Position numbers and translations under genes: made by a program. Of a stretch of DNA of 64,000 bases, positions 40,524-49,359 are shown one piece after another. Source of the stretch: Achromobacter ruhlandii (GTDB lineage: Bacteria > Pseudomonadota > Gammaproteobacteria > Burkholderiales > Burkholderiaceae_B); NCBI RefSeq assembly GCF_902859695.1, contig NZ_CADIJL010000007.1, positions 167,429 to 231,428 on the forward strand. The letters are read 5' to 3'. The notes under the pieces are model-generated. The model was given only the letters and a program-made list of their open reading frames with translations, did no database searches and was not told the DNA's origin. Position 1 is the first letter of the stretch. Every line of letters starts with the position of its first letter.

Positions 40524-43183
40524 ACGGCCGGATGAAGATGTCAAAATACCTCCAAACCCTTTCCGACCTGGTCGCCTACTTCCTGGCCGGGGTCTGCCTT
40601 GTCCTGGGCCTGTCCTGGACCGGCGCGACATTTGCGCAGTCGCGGCTGAGCGTGATCAACGTTGTCGTCGAGAGGGCCACCGCGACTCCGACGCTGAGCT
40701 TCGCGCAACCGGCGCTCACCCTGACGCTCGGCGACACGGCCGCCAATCCCGCGCGCAGCGACCAGCCGGCCAGCAAGGGGGCCATCACCTACCGTTCCAG
40801 CGATGACGCCATCGCGCGCGTCGCCGCCGATGGCACGGTCACCGCGGTGGCCCCGGGCACCGCCACCATCACCGCCACGCAGGCGGCCGACCTGCCCGCG
40901 TTCGAGGCGGGCACCGGCAGCTATCAGGTGGCTGTCGTGGGGCCCCTGTCGGCCAGCGCCAACTTCACCTCCAGGACCTGGCTGGTCAACGAACCGGTCG
41001 GTGTCGCTGTGGTTCCCGTGAGTGGCAGCGGTGGGATCGGCAAGCTGCGTTATGCCGTCTCCCCGGCCTTGCCCGCGGGGTTGGATTTCTCGGTGGACTC
41101 CGGCACCCTGACGGGTAGCGCCAGCGCCCAGTCGCCGCTGACTACCTATACCGTGACAGTGACCGACGGCGCCACGCCGCCGGGATCGGCCACGGCCACA
41201 TTCAACCTGGAGGTCGGGCCGGCCATGCGCTCCTTCATCAACAGCGCCACCTTGACCTGGGTGGCGCAGGTAGGTGATGCGCTCAGTGGCACGCCAATGT
41301 TGGCCGACGGGGGAATCGGTACGCTCAGCTACGCCGTTGCGCCGGCGCTACCGGAGGGGCTGACAATGAATGCGGCAAACGGCCTCATCACAGGGTCGGC
41401 CGCGGTTGCATCGCCCCTGACCGAGTACACCGTGACGATCACTGATAGCGCCTCGCCCGCGCACCAGGTTAGCAGTACCTTCACGTTGGAGATCAGGGGC
41501 GCGCTGACGGCGGTTCCTTTCTCCTCGGAGAGAACGCGGGCGGCCGTGGGCTATAAGCTCAGCTATCAGCCGGTGAGTGCCGCGGGCGGTGTGGGCGCGC
41601 TTCATTACGCCATTTCCCCCGCATTGCCGTCGGGACTGAACCTGGATGAGGCGACTGGGGCGTTGACAGGAGCCGCGGTCGCGGTAGCGCCCTTGACTAC
41701 GTACACCGTCACGGTTACCGATAGCGATACGCCGGCGCATACGGTCACGGCCAGTTTCATGATGGAGATTGATGAAATGCTCCTGGCGACGTCTCGGGTC
41801 GATTTGGTCTCCGTGATGGCGGAAGATCCCGTGACGGTAACGGCTCCGGTCAATGCTTCTGGGGGTGTGGGTACGTTCCATTTCGAGATTTCACCTGCGT
41901 TGCCGCCCGGCCTGGCCATGAATGCGAGCGACGGCAGCATCTCCGGTTCCGCCGTTGGCGAGTCGGCCGAGACCGTTTACACCGTCACCATCAGCGACAG
42001 CATCGCGCAGAGGGCCAGCGCGACCTTCTCGCTCCGGGTTTTTCCGACGCTCAAGACGTTCGTATTCAATGCCAGCGAAACGCATCGGGTAAATGACACG
42101 GTTTCCTATACGCCGGCCACCACCTCGGGCGGCTTGCGTCCGTATCACTACACCGTGACGCCGGCGTTGCCGGCGGGGCTGGTCATGAATGAGGGAACCG
42201 GCGCCGTCACCGGGATCGCCACTGCGGCGTCCGCGTTCACCATATATACCTACACCGTGATGGATGGCCTCGGGCATTTTGTGACTGGCAAGTTCTCTCT
42301 GCTGATCGAACCGGAACTGTCCGCGATCACGGTGACTCCGACGATCTCCGTGGTGGCCGATGCCAACGTCATGGAAATCCCGATCAAGGCCGAGGGCGGC
42401 CTGGGCCTGCATCATTTCAGCGTGCAGCCTGCCTTGCCGGCCGGGCTGACGATGGATGAACTGAGCGGCGCGATCAAGAATATTCCCGGCACGCGGATCG
42501 AGCTGTCGCCCGAGACCGTGTATTCCGTCACGGTCACGGACAGCGCCAATCCCCGGCAGTCGGCATCTGCCACCTTCAAGCTGGGCGTATCTCCCAATCC
42601 GGGCATCGCCATTACACTGAATGCGCCGGCAAAGCCCCAGCGCGTCAATCAGGCCTTCCCGCCCTACGCGCCGGTGACGGCGTCCAGCGGCGTCGGCAGC
42701 GCGCTCACGTACAAGGTGGCGCCAGCGCTGCCGGCCGGGCTGTCGATGGATTCCGCCACCGGCATCATCTCCGGCATGCCGACTGTCGAACAGATTGATG
42801 ACGACGCCGCCAGGTACACCGTCACGGTCACCGACAGCGCTTCGCCTGCCCATGAGGCCGAGGCCCGTTTCGGCCTGGTGACGTACCAGTTGCCGACGGC
42901 GACGGTCCTGGAGTCGTCGAAGACGTATCAGGTCGGGGAAGCCGTCAATTATCAACCCGCGTCAGGCGTCAGTGCCGCGGGGCGGCCGGTCACCTATCGC
43001 GTGGCGGGAGGCGGATTGCCCCCCGGGTTGAAGATGGATCCCAACACGGGTGTCATTACTGGCATGGCCCGCGAGAAAATGAAGAACGAATTCTTCGTTT
43101 ATATCTCCGACCTTGCCGTACCAGGCGTTGTGTCCGCCTCGGCTTTCTTCTCGCTGGAGATCGTGCAGCCGGCGGTGCCGTGA
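40520..43183 (+). CDS. Secreted protein with BIG2-like domain and eight putative-Ig repeats
   Basis: An 887-residue secreted protein. Residues 1-39 are a signal peptide with a hydrophobic core (VAYFLAGVCLVLGLSWTGATFA). A bacterial Ig-like group 2 motif follows (SSDDAIARVAADGTVTAVAPGTATITATQ). Then come eight repeats of about 90-105 residues, each with a core like YAVSPALPAGLDF, a G-x-[IL]-[TS]-G turn and usually TYTVTVTD (He_PIG/putative Ig). Such repeats are found in adhesins. The final repeat is divergent. It has no obvious barrel or anchor of its own, and its start overlaps the stop of the barrel gene (ATGA), indicating coupled translation. Codon use is a little more AT-rich than neighbours. 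Its ligand is unknown. Confidence 0.85.
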   Translation: MNGRMKMSKYLQTLSDLVAYFLAGVCLVLGLSWTGATFAQSRLSVINVVVERATATPTLSFAQPALTLTLGDTAANPARSDQPASKGAITYRSSDDAIARVAADGTVTAVAPGTATITATQAADLPAFEAGTGSYQVAVVGPLSASANFTSRTWLVNEPVGVAVVPVSGSGGIGKLRYAVSPALPAGLDFSVDSGTLTGSASAQSPLTTYTVTVTDGATPPGSATATFNLEVGPAMRSFINSATLTWVAQVGDALSGTPMLADGGIGTLSYAVAPALPEGLTMNAANGLITGSAAVASPLTEYTVTITDSASPAHQVSSTFTLEIRGALTAVPFSSERTRAAVGYKLSYQPVSAAGGVGALHYAISPALPSGLNLDEATGALTGAAVAVAPLTTYTVTVTDSDTPAHTVTASFMMEIDEMLLATSRVDLVSVMAEDPVTVTAPVNASGGVGTFHFEISPALPPGLAMNASDGSISGSAVGESAETVYTVTISDSIAQRASATFSLRVFPTLKTFVFNASETHRVNDTVSYTPATTSGGLRPYHYTVTPALPAGLVMNEGTGAVTGIATAASAFTIYTYTVMDGLGHFVTGKFSLLIEPELSAITVTPTISVVADANVMEIPIKAEGGLGLHHFSVQPALPAGLTMDELSGAIKNIPGTRIELSPETVYSVTVTDSANPRQSASATFKLGVSPNPGIAITLNAPAKPQRVNQAFPPYAPVTASSGVGSALTYKVAPALPAGLSMDSATGIISGMPTVEQIDDDAARYTVTVTDSASPAHEAEARFGLVTYQLPTATVLESSKTYQVGEAVNYQPASGVSAAGRPVTYRVAGGGLPPGLKMDPNTGVITGMAREKMKNEFFVYISDLAVPGVVSASAFFSLEIVQPAVP

Positions 43184-43370
43184 TCGTCTGCGCGGCAGTG
43201 GATGGGGGGGCGGACCAAGGGTTGGTCAGCCCGAGTGGCGATCGGGCCGCCGCCACAGGGGCCGGCCAGATCGTCACGGGTCATGCCGAAGAGGGGTCAT
43301 GGCGAGGAGCGTCGGGCCGGCTGTGCCCGGCGGCCGGTGCGATCCCGGGGAGCAGCCGCCAGGGACAATA

Positions 43371-44378
43371 TCAAGCCACGCCCGCCATGGCGCGCAACTG
43401 CGCCATCAGCGCCTCGGGAATCTCCACCCCATGCTTGAGCGCTTCGTCGCGCAGCTTGCGGCGGCGATCGCCGGGCAGGCGCACGCCGTCGTCTTCCAGC
43501 ATGGCCTCCACCAGCGTTTCGACTCTTTCCAGGTAGGCCTCGTTGCCCGCCAGCGCGCCCGGGTCGATGGCCATGAAGGCCTGCCCCAGCCGCGCCGGGC
43601 CACCCTCGTCGACGAAGAACGACTCGGTCTCGAAACCGAAGTGCGAGCCGGTCAGGGCGCAGGCCAGCAGTTCGATGATCAGCGCCAGCATCGCGCCCTT
43701 GACGCCGCCGGCTGGCAGCATGCTGCCGGCCAGGCCGGCCTTGGGATCGGTGGTGGGCTGGCCGTCGGCGTCCAGCGCCCAGCCCAGCGGGATCGGCTGG
43801 TTGTCGCGCGCCGCGATCATCAGCTTGCCGCGCGCCACCTGCGACAAGGACAGGTCGATGACGATGCGGCCGCCGCCGCGACGCGGAAAGACGGCGGCGA
43901 TGGGGTTGGTGCCAAACAGCGGACGCTTGCCGCCCCAGGCCGGCATGGCGGCGGGCGAGTTGCTCAGCGCCAGCGCCACCAGGCCGGCATCGGCCAGGGC
44001 TTCCAGGTGATAGCCGGCCTCGCCGAAATGGTGGCTGTTGGCCACGCCGATGAAGGCCACGCCGTGTTCGCGCGCGCGGCGGCCGGCTTCGGCCACCGCC
44101 AGCGCGCACGCCGGGAACGCCAGGCCCGAGCCGGCATCGATCAGCGCCGCGCCGCCGCGCTCGTGCACGATGCGCGGCACGGCGTTGCCGATGGCGCGTC
44201 CGGTGCGCAGGTGGCCGGCGTAGAACGGCACGCGCGACAGGCCGTGGGAACTGAGTCCCTGGCTTTCGGCGAAGACCAGCGCGCGGGCGGTGCTGTCGGC
44301 CATGGCCGGGTTGGCGCCCGCGGCGGCCAGGCTGGCCGCGGCCAGGTGTTGGAGTTCGTCCAGATAGATGTGAGCCAT
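43371..44378 (-). CDS. comC: Ldh2-family dehydrogenase, probable (R)-sulfolactate dehydrogenase
   Basis: A 335-residue NAD(P)-dependent malate/L-lactate/sulfolactate dehydrogenase of the Ldh_2 fold, which is unrelated to classical LDH. Conserved segments are AESQGLSSHGLSRVPFYAGHL, GVANSHHFGEAGYHLE (catalytic His region), LFGTNPIAAVFPRRGGGRIVIDLSLSQVARGKL and SMLPAGGVKGAMLALIIELL. With an slcC-like gene next door and suyAB in the same direction, it matches ComC of the sulfolactate racemising pair: oxidation of one enantiomer to sulfopyruvate by one enzyme and reduction by the other. A role with another 2-hydroxy acid is possible. It is the last gene of the leftward cluster. Confidence 0.78.
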   Translation of the reverse strand: MAHIYLDELQHLAAASLAAAGANPAMADSTARALVFAESQGLSSHGLSRVPFYAGHLRTGRAIGNAVPRIVHERGGAALIDAGSGLAFPACALAVAEAGRRAREHGVAFIGVANSHHFGEAGYHLEALADAGLVALALSNSPAAMPAWGGKRPLFGTNPIAAVFPRRGGGRIVIDLSLSQVARGKLMIAARDNQPIPLGWALDADGQPTTDPKAGLAGSMLPAGGVKGAMLALIIELLACALTGSHFGFETESFFVDEGGPARLGQAFMAIDPGALAGNEAYLERVETLVEAMLEDDGVRLPGDRRRKLRDEALKHGVEIPEALMAQLRAMAGVA

Positions 44379-44408
44379 ATCCTTCCTGTCAGGGAGGCGC
44401 GCCGCGCT

Positions 44409-45344
44409 TCATCGGGCACCGCCGGTAAGCGCTATTGTCACACCGGCGGCCACCATGTCGGAAACGCGGGTGTTGGCTTCCCGCGTCAGGCCGGCGATGT
44501 GCGGGGTCAGGATCAGGTTGGGCGCGCCGGCCAGCGGGCCGCCGGCGGGCAACGGTTCCTGTTCGAACACGTCCAGCGCCGCGCCGCCCAGGTGCCCGCC
44601 GCGCAAGGCCGCCGCCAGCGCGGTCTCGTCGACGATGCCCCCGCGCGACGTGTTGATCAGCACCGCGCCCGGCCGCATGCGGGCGATGCGGGCGGCGTCC
44701 AGCAGGTGGCGGGTGCCGGCGGTCAGGGGCACGTGCAGGGTGACGGCGTCGGCCTGGGCCAGCAGGTCGTCCAGTTCCAGCCGCGTGGCGCCGGTTTCGG
44801 CCCAGGCGGGATGATCTGCCGGCAAGGCGGCGTCACAGGCGACGATGCGCATGCCCAGCCCGGCCGCGAGCCGCGCGGTCAACTGGCCGATGCCGCCGAA
44901 CCCCACCACGCCCAGGGTGCGGCCGTGCGCCTCCAGGCCTTGCGACAAGGCCGCGCGCGGCCACTGTCCGCCCGCCACCTCGGCACTGGCGGCATAGGCG
45001 CCCCGCAGCAGCGCCAGCAGCGTGCCGATGACGTATTCCGACACCGCGCGCGCGTTGGCGCCGGTGGCCGGCACCACCTGGATGCCACGCGCGGCGCAGC
45101 CGGGCAGGTCGATGTTATCCAGCCCCACGCCCAGCCGGCCGACTGCCCGCAGGCGCGGCGCGGCCGCCAGCAGCGCCGCGTCCACCTGGCTGCGGTTGCG
45201 CACGATGAGGGCGTCGGCCTGGCCGGCAGCGCGCAGCAGGGCTTCGCGCCGCTCCACCAGGTCGGGGGCGTAGCGCACGTCGAAGCGCTGGCGCAGCGCG
45301 TCGACCGCGGGCGCGTCCATGAATTCCGAGATAAGCACGTGCAT
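44409..45344 (-). CDS. slcC: D-2-hydroxyacid dehydrogenase, probable (S)-sulfolactate dehydrogenase
   Basis: A 311-residue NAD-dependent dehydrogenase. It shows AVGRLGVGLDNIDL, Rossmann GVVGFGGIGQLTARLAAGLGM, the catalytic Arg in INTSRGGIVDE, Glu in DVFEQEPLP and His in LTPHIAGLT. Length and motifs fit SlcC. In Chromohalobacter-type sulfolactate catabolism SlcC oxidises (S)-sulfolactate to sulfopyruvate, which ComC reduces to the (R) form that SuyAB cleaves. That context is satisfied here. GGAG lies before ATG 45344. The symbol rests on the neighbourhood and could be a general hydroxyacid dehydrogenase. Confidence 0.78.
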   Translation of the reverse strand: MHVLISEFMDAPAVDALRQRFDVRYAPDLVERREALLRAAGQADALIVRNRSQVDAALLAAAPRLRAVGRLGVGLDNIDLPGCAARGIQVVPATGANARAVSEYVIGTLLALLRGAYAASAEVAGGQWPRAALSQGLEAHGRTLGVVGFGGIGQLTARLAAGLGMRIVACDAALPADHPAWAETGATRLELDDLLAQADAVTLHVPLTAGTRHLLDAARIARMRPGAVLINTSRGGIVDETALAAALRGGHLGGAALDVFEQEPLPAGGPLAGAPNLILTPHIAGLTREANTRVSDMVAAGVTIALTGGAR

Positions 45345-45357
45345 GGCGGCTCCGGCG

Positions 45358-46371
45358 TCAGGCGATCTGGATGTTGGCGTCGCGGATGATCCTGGCCCAG
45401 CGGTCGACCTCGGATCGCAGATAACTGCCGAATTCCGCCGGTCCGCGCGGCTGCGGCACGAAGCCCAGTTGTTGCAGGGCCTGCTGCATGGCGGGCTGCG
45501 AAATCTGTTTGACGATGGCATCGCCGATGCGCTGCACCAGCGCCGGTGGCGTGCTGGCGGGCGCCATGACGCCGGTGAAATTCTCCACGATCAGGTCCGG
45601 CAGGCCGGCCTGCGCCACGGTGGGCACGTCGGGCAGATCCCGGCTGCGCTCCCGGGTCGTGATGGCCAGCGCCCGCAACGATCCGTTCTTCACGTGCGAC
45701 AGGGATTCGGGATAGTTCGAGAACACCACGTCCAGGTGGCCGCCGATGAGGTCGGTCAGCGACGGCGCGCCGCCCTTGTAGGGCACGTGCATCAGCGGCG
45801 CGCCGGTCAGCTTCTGGTACAGCGCCAGCGTCAGGTGCGGCGGCGTGCCGTTGCCGCTGGAGCCGGCCGCCAGCGGCTTGGCGGCCGCCGCGCGGGCCAG
45901 GTCGTCCATGGTCTTGATCGGGCTCTTGGCGTTGACCACCACCATGATGGGCGAGGACGCCAGGCCGGCCACCGGCGTCAGGTCGCGGGTCAGGTCGTAG
46001 CCGGCCTTGCCGGCGAACAGGGTGGCATTGGCGGCGTGCGACAGGGTGATGGCCAGCCAGGTATAGCCGTCAGGCGCGGCGTGCGAGACGTGAGCGGCGC
46101 CGATGTTGGCGCTGCCGCCGGGCTTGTTCTCCACCACCACGTTCCAGCGTTCGGCGTCGCCAAGCGCCTTGCCCACCTGGCGGGCGGCCACGTCGGTCAG
46201 GCCGCCGGGCGGGAAGGGCACGACGTAGTTGATGGGGCGATTGGGCCAGTTGCCCTTCTGCGCCAGCGCCTGTTGCCACGGCGCCAGCGCACAGAGGCCG
46301 GCGGCGCCCAGCGCGCCGAGTACGCGCCGGCGTTGCGCGTCGTCGATAGGGGGGTGTTGCTCGCGGTTCAT
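45358..46371 (-). CDS. Bug family receptor with twin-arginine-type signal
   Basis: A 337-residue TctC/Bug periplasmic receptor. The N-terminus DAQRRRVLGALGAAGLCALAPWQQALAQ carries a double-arginine and a hydrophobic core, suggesting Tat export. Landmarks are WPNRPINYVVPFPPGGLTDVAARQVG, VVENKPGGSANIGAAHVSHAAPDGYTWL and HVPYKGGAPSLTDLIGGHLDV. In sulfolactate clusters the receptor SlcH belongs to a TTT transporter SlcHFG; no slcF or slcG permease gene is here. AGGAGGA precedes ATG 46371. The frame continues upstream into the minisatellite, but the ribosome site and signal motif argue against that. Confidence 0.85.
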   Translation of the reverse strand: MNREQHPPIDDAQRRRVLGALGAAGLCALAPWQQALAQKGNWPNRPINYVVPFPPGGLTDVAARQVGKALGDAERWNVVVENKPGGSANIGAAHVSHAAPDGYTWLAITLSHAANATLFAGKAGYDLTRDLTPVAGLASSPIMVVVNAKSPIKTMDDLARAAAAKPLAAGSSGNGTPPHLTLALYQKLTGAPLMHVPYKGGAPSLTDLIGGHLDVVFSNYPESLSHVKNGSLRALAITTRERSRDLPDVPTVAQAGLPDLIVENFTGVMAPASTPPALVQRIGDAIVKQISQPAMQQALQQLGFVPQPRGPAEFGSYLRSEVDRWARIIRDANIQIA

Positions 46372-46705
46372 CGGTCTTCCTCCTTGGGGATGGGCGCCCG
46401 GGTAGGAATGCTTGCGCCTGTGCTGCCGTGGCGGCTTGCGCCCGGGTCTGCATGCATTTTTTGCGTGTGCTGCGAGGGACTGCGGGTGCTGCGCGAGAGC
46501 GAGGTGTTGCAAGGGCTGCGGGTGCTGCGCGAGAGCGAGGTGTTGCAAGGACTGCGGGTGCTGCGCGAGAGCGAGGTGTTGCAGGGACTGCGGGTGCCGC
46601 GCGAGAGCGCGGTGTTGCAAGGACTGCGATTGCGGCAGGGCCGCCGCCGCGACGGTCCCGCGCGCGGCGGCGCGGACGGCCGCCGCGCGCCGGGCCGGGA
46701 CCCCG
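46372..46705. other. 334-base spacer within the sulfolactate cluster
   Basis: The gap separates suyB from the receptor gene and holds the 36-bp tandem repeat at 46480-46623 plus GC-rich flanks. No gene is supported. It is far longer than the other spacers of this cluster. Confidence 0.6.
46480..46623. repeat. 36-bp tandem repeat, four copies
   Basis: Four contiguous 36-base units (starting 46480, 46516, 46552, 46588) share about 90% identity or more; a degenerate partial unit precedes them. Each begins CTGCGGGTGCTGCGCGAGAG. The period is a multiple of three, and on both strands the frames stay open (plus-frame unit LRVLRESEVLQG). There are no spacers, so it is a minisatellite, not a CRISPR array. 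Copy number probably varies between strains. Confidence 0.9.
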
Positions 46706-47881
46706 TCAGGCGCTTTCGAAGATGCGGGTCAGGACGAACTCGCGGTGCCCCAGGGCCTCGGCCGCGGTCCAGCGGCCGTTGGCGGTGGCCAGCATGCATT
46801 CGAGCAGCTTGTCGCCGGCCTGGTTCAGGTCGATTTCGCGTTGCAGCAGGGCGCTGGTGTCGACGTCGATGTGTTCCGACATGGTGCGCACGGTGCGCGG
46901 ATTGGCGCAGATCTTGATGACCGGCAGGATCGGGTTGCCGATGACGTTGCCCTGGCCGGTGGGGAAGAAATGCACCGCGTAGCCCGAGGCCGCGCACAGC
47001 GTCACCATCTCGGCGGCGGCCGAGGACGAGTCCATGAACCACAGGCCCGGGCCGTCGGGAATCTCGGCCTTGTCGATCACGCCGTCGACGCGGCACTGCT
47101 TGCCGATCTTCTGGATGTTGCCCAGCGCCTTTTCCTCGATGGTGGTCAGGCCGCCGGCGATGTTGCCCTTGGTGGGCTGCGATTCGGACAGGTCGCTGGT
47201 CTTCCAGCGGTCGATCATGGCCTGGTAGCGGTCGAACATGAACATGAAGCGTTCCCGCACGGCGTCGTTGGCGCAGCGCTCGGCCACGATGTGCTCGCCG
47301 CCGGTCAGTTCCGAGGTCTCGCCGAACACCAGCGTCGAGCCCAGCGCGTAGAGTTTGTCGAAGGCGTTGCCGACGGTGGGGTTGGCGCCACAGCCCGAGG
47401 TGGTGTCGGACTCACCGCACTTGGTCGAGACCCACAGGTCGGAGATGGGACACGTGCTGCGGGTGAGCGCGGTGGCGTAGTGCACGAATTCCTTGGCGCA
47501 GCGCGAGGCGCGCATGATGGTGTCGTGGTCGCCGTGTAGTTCGATGCTGAAGCCCATGACCGGCTTGCCGGTGGCGGCAATGCCGTCGACCACGCGCTTG
47601 GTCCAGCCTTCCTCGATGCCGATCACCACCACCGCCGCGACGTTGGGGTTGCAGCCGGTGCCGATGAGGGTGCGGAAGTGCAGTTCCAGGTCTTCGCCGA
47701 ATTGCAGGCGGCCGTAGGGGTGGGGCAGGGCCAGCGTGCCCTTGATGTTGTTGGCGACGGCCTCGGCCGCGGCGTTGGAGATGTCGTCCACGGGCAGCAC
47801 GATGACGTGGTTGCGCACGCCGACCCGGCCGTTGTCGCGGCGGTAGCCCTGGAAGGTGGTCTGAGCATTGATGACGGACAT
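46706..47881 (-). CDS. suyB: (2R)-sulfolactate sulfo-lyase large subunit (UxaA family)
   Basis: A 391-residue UxaA-C-type lyase subunit. It starts [38 protein letters not shown], with [55 protein letters not shown] (metal-site cysteines) and [27 protein letters not shown]. SuyAB eliminates bisulfite from (R)-sulfolactate to give pyruvate. The split into small SAF and large subunits, and the neighbouring slcC/comC-like genes, support sulfolactate rather than altronate or galactarate. Spacing to suyA is 30 bases. The substrate is inferred. Confidence 0.82.
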   Translation of the reverse strand: MSVINAQTTFQGYRRDNGRVGVRNHVIVLPVDDISNAAAEAVANNIKGTLALPHPYGRLQFGEDLELHFRTLIGTGCNPNVAAVVVIGIEEGWTKRVVDGIAATGKPVMGFSIELHGDHDTIMRASRCAKEFVHYATALTRSTCPISDLWVSTKCGESDTTSGCGANPTVGNAFDKLYALGSTLVFGETSELTGGEHIVAERCANDAVRERFMFMFDRYQAMIDRWKTSDLSESQPTKGNIAGGLTTIEEKALGNIQKIGKQCRVDGVIDKAEIPDGPGLWFMDSSSAAAEMVTLCAASGYAVHFFPTGQGNVIGNPILPVIKICANPRTVRTMSEHIDVDTSALLQREIDLNQAGDKLLECMLATANGRWTAAEALGHREFVLTRIFESA

Positions 47882-47911
47882 GATGGTTTCCTGTGTGGGC
47901 GAAGGATCGGC

Positions 47912-48193
47912 TTACCAGCGCTTGGTCTTGATGTTGTGCACGTGGGCGTGCTGGCCGGCCTGGATCGGCGCGACCACGCGGCCGATGTCCACGCCGTACT
48001 TGTAGACCGTGTCGCCCACGGCCATGTCCTTCATCGCGACCTTGTGGCCGATGGGGATGTCCTGCGAGGCCCGCACATGGATGATCTTGTCCTCGTCCAT
48101 GATCCAGGCATTGAGCTCCGTTCCGGCGGTCAGTCCTTCCACCACGGCGACCGCCACCGTGTCCTTGGCATCGTGCAATACGGCGTGAATCAT
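47912..48193 (-). CDS. suyA: (2R)-sulfolactate sulfo-lyase small subunit (SAF domain)
   Basis: A 93-residue SAF-domain protein: KDTVAVAVVEGLTAGTELNAWIMDEDKIIHVRASQDIPIGHKVAMKDMAVGDTVYKYGVDIGRV. The IGHKVA and YG.DIG motifs are those of the UxaA N-terminal domain encoded as a separate subunit, as in SuyA. Its ATG follows AGGAGG. It opens the leftward operon and is divergent from the GntR gene. Confidence 0.85.
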   Translation of the reverse strand: MIHAVLHDAKDTVAVAVVEGLTAGTELNAWIMDEDKIIHVRASQDIPIGHKVAMKDMAVGDTVYKYGVDIGRVVAPIQAGQHAHVHNIKTKRW

Positions 48194-48295
48194 CGTCTTT
48201 CCCTCCTGGGTGAGCGCCGCGGCGGAGTGCCGCGGGCGCTTCGGATCACAACGTCCGGCAAATCTTAGGGCGGGCTTTTTTGCATGTCAACTAAA

Positions 48296-48307
48296 TCATA
48301 TATATGA
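48296..48307. promoter_or_regulatory. 12-bp palindrome TCATATATATGA between suyA and its GntR
   Basis: This perfect AT palindrome lies in the 182-base divergent gap, where G+C falls sharply. HutC/GntR proteins recognise similar AT-rich dyads near their own promoters. It is the best candidate for the autoregulatory and suy operator. Confidence 0.45.
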
Positions 48308-48375
48308 ATTGTATGACTTGAGTGAGGCCCGCTCGCGCCGCTACACTGGAGGCCCGGATTTATTGCGATGCACCC

Positions 48376-49131
48376 ATGAACACCAGCCTGTCATCGACTG
48401 TGCCTTTGGGCAGTCCCTTGTACGAGCAGGTCAAGCAGGCCGTGCTTGCCGCGCTGGCCCAAGGCGAATGGAAGCAGGGCGAGGCGATTCCGCCGGAAAA
48501 GAACCTCGCCGAGCGTTTCGGCGTGTCGATCGGCACGCTGCGCAAGGCGATCGACGAACTGGCCGCCGAGAACATCCTGGTGCGGCACCAGGGCCGCGGC
48601 ACCTATGTGGCGGTGCACACCCGCAACCACCACTTCTTCAAGTTCTTCCGCATCCTGCGCCAGGACGGCCACAAGTCGTACCCGACCACCGAGCTGCTGC
48701 GCTTTCGTCGCGTCAAGGCCTCGGCCGAGGCGCGCGACAAGCTGGGGCTGCCGGCCGGCGCCTACGTGTTCGAGTTCCTCAACATGCTGTCGCTGAACGG
48801 CGACGTGGTCATGGTCGATGACATCTGCCTGCCGGAATCGCGCTTTCCCGGCATGACCGAGGCGCACCTGCGGGAGCGCGCCAGCACGCTGTATGCGCTG
48901 TACCAGGACGTCTTCGGCGTCAATGTCATCGCCACGGACGAACGCCTGCGCACCTGCCTGGCGGACCGCGCCCATGCCCGCTGGCTCGGCGTGGCCGAGG
49001 GCGCGGCGCTGCTGGAGATCCGCCGCGTGGCTTATTCGTACAACCGCCAGCCGGTCGAATGGCGCATCTCGCGCGTCAATACCGAACGCTACGAATACCT
49101 GGGCCACGAGCCCTGGGAGGCGGGGGCCTGA
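48376..49131 (+). CDS. suyR: GntR/HutC family regulator, probable suyR
   Basis: A 251-residue regulator with a GntR winged HTH (PLYEQVKQAVLAALAQGEWKQGEAIPPEKNLAERFGVSIGTLRKAIDELAAENILVRHQGRGTYVAVH, about residues 12-80) and a UTRA effector domain (LRERASTLYALYQDVFGVNVIATDERLRTCLADRAHARWLG). A GntR protein stands in this position in known suy clusters. It would repress the divergent suyAB operon until sulfolactate or a derivative is bound. Start ATG 48376 gives the usual HTH-first layout. Confidence 0.83.
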   Translation: MNTSLSSTVPLGSPLYEQVKQAVLAALAQGEWKQGEAIPPEKNLAERFGVSIGTLRKAIDELAAENILVRHQGRGTYVAVHTRNHHFFKFFRILRQDGHKSYPTTELLRFRRVKASAEARDKLGLPAGAYVFEFLNMLSLNGDVVMVDDICLPESRFPGMTEAHLRERASTLYALYQDVFGVNVIATDERLRTCLADRAHARWLGVAEGAALLEIRRVAYSYNRQPVEWRISRVNTERYEYLGHEPWEAGA

Positions 49132-49268
49132 GGCGCATGCCGCCCCGCAGCGGAAGGACGCGGCCGGCGGGGAAGGGGGCTGGCATTCCGATGCGGGCCT
49201 TCCCGCGATCACGGCGCTGACGGCCGCGGCCGTTCCCGGCCGCTTGCCGTCCCTGCCGCCAGCAGTGC

Positions 49269-49274
49269 TAGAAT
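49269..49274 (+). promoter_or_regulatory. -10 box of the metX operon
   Basis: TAGAAT in GTGCTAGAATTCC, about 85 bases upstream of the metX ATG, resembles a sigma-70 -10 element; TTGCCG lies 19 bases upstream as a weak -35. No known SAM-family riboswitch fold is recognisable in the leader. Confidence 0.4.
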
Positions 49275-49359
49275 TCCTGCCGCACTACCCAATTTTCGGC
49301 GCCGATTTGCCTGATCCGCTTGCGGGCGCCTTCCAATAAATTCAGCTAAAGAGGTCCGT

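Noticed and set aside
43113..45389. 758-residue plus-strand open frame
   Set aside because: Antisense to the comC- and slcC-like dehydrogenases, low-complexity translation.
46372..46620. N-terminal extension of the Bug receptor through the repeat
   Set aside because: The frame is open, but ATG 46371 has a perfect AGGAGGA and directly precedes a twin-arginine-type signal.
46480..46623. Possible CRISPR array
   Set aside because: The 36-base units are contiguous with no unique spacers, and no cas genes are present; it is a tandem minisatellite.
49132..49359. Riboswitch upstream of metX
   Set aside because: A SAM- or SAH-responsive leader was considered, but I see no conserved core; only a -10-like box and weak hairpins.
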